From positions 2,248,501 through 2,312,500 of the forward strand of contig NC_065917.1 in NCBI RefSeq assembly GCF_905147045.1: DNA of 64,000 nt, written 5' to 3'. Both the position numbers and the translations under genes were made by a program. The DNA comes from Nymphalis io. Taxonomy: Eukaryota > Arthropoda > Insecta > Lepidoptera > Nymphalidae. Below are positions 60,640 to 64,000 of this stretch, one piece after another; within the stretch, counting starts at the first letter, position 1; each line of letters begins with the position of its first letter. The notes beneath the pieces are model-generated. The model did no database searches and was not told where the DNA came from. It was given only the letters and a program-made list of their open reading frames with translations.

Positions 60640-61577
60640 AAGTTGACTGGTCTTCCTTGCCATCAATAATGTTTGACAATATTGTCATCCCTTATTGCGA
60701 TTGTGTTAAAAACTTGGGAGTTTTCCTTGATAACACTCTTAGCTGGACTCGCCATGTAAATGAGATCAGCAGGAAGGTGTTTGTTGCGCTGAGGTCTTTG
60801 CGTCGTCTTCGACATTTTCTTCCAATTCCTACTAAAATTATGCTCGCACAGACTCTACTCCTTCCTATCCTTGATTATGCTGACGCAAGCTTTGTTGATT
60901 TAACCGAAGACCAATTAACTAAGCTTGAGAGACTTCAAAATACATTTATTCGGTTTATATTTGGATTACACAAATATGACCACATTTCACAATTTCGTTC
61001 TCGTCTTAATTGGTTACCCATTCGACTTCGCCGGTATATGCACATCCTGTCTATTCTGTACTGCGTTTTGTCTCACCCTTATACTCCCCCTTACTTGAAG
61101 GAGAAATTTTTATTTTTAGGAAATCCTGAAGAAGTAGTTCGTTCTGTGAAGAGATGGATTTTAAAGGTGCCCGAACATAAGTCATCTTTTTATAATAATT
61201 CTTTTACAATTCAGGCTATTAAACTCTGGAACGATCTTCCTATAAATATTCGGGAGGCCAAATCTATAAATATTTTTAAAAAACTTGTAAAAGATCACTT
61301 TTTGTCTCAAATGCCTTATCACCAATAATTTCTTTTATTTCAGTATTTCTTGTATTAGTCATCTGCTTTTCTTTTTTCTTTTTTGTTATGTTTGAGGACT
61401 TATCGTTTTATTCGTTGTTGCTGTACACAGTATGTATTTATATCATATATTTATAATTTTGTATGTACTGATAATATAATTTATTTATGGATATATGTAT
61501 AGTATGTGTATTTTATATTTACATTTAATAATTGGTTTTGTTTTAATTAAATATTAATATTATTTTATTCATACCTT
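60640..61577 (+). pseudogene. LINE fragment inside E6
   Basis: 223-codon frame at 60657-61328; the 3' UTR is cut by LINE D. Confidence 0.8.
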
Positions 61578-61630
61578 TTGGCTTTAATATTGAAGATTGC
61601 AACATACAAAATTGTACGCGAACTGCAAAA

Positions 61631-61972
61631 ATGAATCGTAATTCAACGCGACCGCGATCTATTATCTTACAACTAAATTCGCCATCTGTTCGTGATCAAC
61701 TATTGGCAGCAGTTATAAAATTTAACAAGAAATATCCAACTGCAAAATTAAATAGTTCTCATCTAGGTATTGGAGGAAATACTGTGCCAGTATATGTATG
61801 CGAACATTTATCTGCAGCCAATAAATTACTACATGCAGCTACGAGGCGCAAGGCAAAGGAATTGAAGTACAGACACGTATGGGTACGAAATGGGCGTATA
61901 TTTGTGAGAAAAACCGATAATTCTGATTACAAAATTATATTTAACATGGACTGTCTTGATAAGTTAAATTAG
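61631..61972 (+). CDS. LINE D ORF1, C-terminal FP-like domain
   Basis: 113 codons. The stretch AAVIKFNKKYPTAKLNSSHL...VYVCEHLSAANKLLHAATRR...HVWVRNGRIFVRK resembles the conserved C-terminal domain found in baculovirus FP-type proteins and in ORF1 of many insect LINEs. A full ORF1 is longer, with coiled-coil and zinc-finger parts upstream. The ATG here may therefore be internal and the element 5'-truncated; it could also be a short ORF1. Confidence 0.75.
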   Translation: MNRNSTRPRSIILQLNSPSVRDQLLAAVIKFNKKYPTAKLNSSHLGIGGNTVPVYVCEHLSAANKLLHAATRRKAKELKYRHVWVRNGRIFVRKTDNSDYKIIFNMDCLDKLN

Positions 61973-61995
61973 TCATACTACTTTTTGCATGTTAA

Positions 61996-64000
61996 CTTGA
62001 TTTCAGTTGTGTAAAATTCAATCGATTAAATATTTATTATCAAAATGTTCAAGGTTTACGAACAAAAACTAATGATCTATATAGAAATATTTGTTGTTGT
62101 ACGTATGATTTAATAATACTCACAGAAACCTGGTTATGTGACAGCATTCTTAATTGTGAGATGTTTGGCTGCAATTATAATGTTTATAGAAGGGATAGAG
62201 ACATGTATAACTCTAAAAAAAAACATGGGGGAGGAGTGCTGGTTGCCGTGTCCAATAGACTTATTTCTCGAAGAATGGTCCACTGGGATAGTTCTTGTGA
62301 GGATTTGTGGATCGTTCTAGAAATAAAACCATCTATAAAAATTGCTATTTGCGCAACCTACATTCCTCCACCAGTTAATAAAAAAGTCTTGGAAACATTT
62401 ATGGACAATTTTAATCGTGTTACAGAACAAACGAAATATAACACACTAATAATTGGCGATTTTAACTTAAGTTGCATTGATTGGAACTTGGCTGATGGTC
62501 CCCATGATAGTTACCATACGACTACTTTAGCTCAATCTTTAATAGACTTTTCCCATACTAATTGTCTTCGTCAAATGAATCGCATTAAGAATGTAAAAAA
62601 TAAAGTACTCGATCTAGTGTTTTTTAATGGTGAATCGTTAACGGTTACAGTAGATAATGCCCCTAAAGAATTGACTCGCATTGATCCACTACACCCACCC
62701 CTTAATATTGATATTGTCGTAACACACAATTTGCAGGAAAACTTGAGGATTAATCAAGATATCAAAAAATATAATTTCGCTAAGGCCAATTTTGTAGCTA
62801 TAAATGAATTTCTTAAAAGTATAGACTGGAGTGAAAAATTTGCAGAGCTTCATGATATTAACACAATGGTTGATTACCTATATACGAAGATATATAATTC
62901 TATAGAACTTTACACGCCGAATTTCAAAAGAACAAAATCATTAAAATATCCACCTTGGTTCAACAAAACTCTAATAAAGAGAATAAGAGAAAAGGAAAAA
63001 CTAAGATTGAAATTTAAAAAATACAAAAATGCTATGGATGGTTTGTCACTTACGCTCTTAGAAAAACGATGCGATAGACTATCTATTGAGTGTTACAATT
63101 CTTATCTTAACTTTGCAGAAGAAAAGATTAGATCCAACAGTAAATTTTTCTGGTCATATATGAAAAGCAAACGCGATAAAAATGTTAACACCTATCCAAC
63201 ATTAATGAAAAATGATGAAACTGTAGCGTCTGATGGCTTAGCAATTTGTAACCTATTTGCGTCACAGTTCTCTTCGCTGTATGAAGAAAACGAGAGCAAG
63301 TATGATATGGACAAAATACTGCGAACCATGGATGCTACAGTCAGTTGCAATAATAGCCTACCTTTGATCCAGCTTGATGAATCCGAAGTCATTAATAAAT
63401 TAAAGAATTTAGATATAAATAGGGGTTCTGGATCTGACAATATTCCGCCTAATTTTATTATAAACTGTGCCCAAAGTCTTGCTGTACCACTAACAATTAT
63501 TTTTAACAAAGCATTAGTCACCGGAATATTTCCTTCTAAGTGGAAAACTGCGAAAGTAGTCCCTATTTTCAAAAGTGGAGAAAAAAATTATGTAAAAAAC
63601 TATAGGCCTATTTCAATCCTTTCTATCTTTGGTAAGGTGTTGGAGTCTCTAATATATCCATATATTTACAGTCATGTTAAATGTTTTCTTAGTACCCACC
63701 AGCATGGCTTCATAGCCGGTAGATCTACATGCACAAATCTAGTAAATTACTCCGAAATCTTATTTGAATCTGTTGATAGGAACAAGAGAGTGGATGTTAT
63801 CTACACAGACTTAAGTAAAGCATTTGACCTGGTTCCATGTTCAGTACTAGTCTTGAAGTTGTCCAATTATGGTATTGTCGGATCTTTACTGAGATTTCTA
63901 GCATCATATCTTACAGAAAGACATTTTTATGTTGTTGCCGGCGGTTATGAATCGGTTGAATGTGATGTAAAATCTGGAGTCCCACAAGGGTCACACCTGG
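61996..64000 (+). CDS. LINE D ORF2: endonuclease and reverse transcriptase (partial)
   Basis: Open for at least 668 codons from the stop at 61993 to the window edge, without a clear start codon; the first ATG in frame is at about 62160. Endonuclease motifs: LILTETWL near residue 42, GGGVLVAVS, IIGDFNLSCIDWN near 152, and LDLVF. RT motifs: GSGSDNIPPNFI, YRPISILSIFGKVLE near 535, HGFIAGRSTCTNL, YTDLSKAFDLV near 605 and SGVPQGS near 659. The catalytic YADD lies beyond the edge. It shows no break, unlike LINEs A-C. Confidence 0.88.

Larger units (their letters stand above)
57132..61577 (+). mobile_element. Element E6, split by LINE A and cut by LINE D
   Basis: 5' LTR 57132-57508, gag head from 57538, LINE A at 57813-60262, gag tail to 60544, LINE fragment from about 60640 to 61577, where LINE D begins. 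The 3' LTR is not in the window. Confidence 0.85.
61578..64000 (+). mobile_element. LINE D, Jockey/CR1 group, continues past the window
   Basis: Starts where the E6 LINE fragment breaks off (tattcatacc then ttttggc). It has an ORF1 tail and an open ORF2. No 3' end is in view. Confidence 0.85.

Overview
The window is eukaryotic and almost certainly lepidopteran, probably a nymphalid butterfly. It is AT-rich and holds several copies of a Metulj-type SINE (tail motif around taccatcaggtggcccatat), a tRNA-derived SINE with a common lepidopteran 3' tail, Jockey/CR1-group LINEs, a Bel-Pao element and Ty3/Gypsy elements. There is no bacterial-style gene organisation, no rRNA and no CRISPR.

The backbone is a head-to-tail tandem array with an underlying period of about 7.0 kb. 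Six unit copies (U1-U6) begin with the same acatgtgaataac junction at 31, 11714, 29877, 36953, 46087 and 53083. Between units sits the same LTR retroelement (called E here), always at the same acatg target site, so E was in the unit before it was amplified. Positions 1-20 match the end of an E LTR, so the array probably continues to the left. Units are interrupted by later insertions: Bel-Pao in U1; a LINE carrying a nested, apparently intact CsRn1-like Gypsy element in U2; a second gag-protease LTR element (G2) in the E copy between U2 and U3; a 4.75-kb LINE-containing block in U4; and LINEs in the E copies after U1 and U6.

Hidden in every unit is a three-exon gene on the minus strand that simple ORF lists miss. 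A TATA box and initiator precede a 10-codon signal-peptide exon, a 34-nt exon and a 233-nt terminal exon. All junctions have good GT/AG signals and matching phases. The predicted product is a 98-residue secreted protein with a short amphipathic segment, a Lys/Pro/Asp-rich repetitive tail and three cysteines. All six copies predict the same protein. Their coding DNA differs only at two linked synonymous sites, although introns and flanks carry SNPs, indels and transposons. I do not recognise the family. This tandem array of an unknown secreted protein is the main biological content of the window.

Layout: 1-7146 U1 (gene 1, Bel-Pao in intron 2); 7147-9440 LINE A (minus); 9441-11713 truncated E1; 11714-23193 U2 (gene 2; LINE B with nested Gypsy, 15822-22893); 23194-29876 E2, its 3' LTR split by G2 (26068-29764); 29877-33970 U3 (gene 3); 33971-36952 E3; 36953-45717 U4 (gene 4; extra block 40951-45701 with LINE C); 45718-46086 solo LTR; 46087-50090 U5 (gene 5); 50091-53082 E5; 53083-57131 U6 (gene 6); 57132-61577 E6 with LINE A inserted in gag; 61578-64000 LINE D, running off the window.
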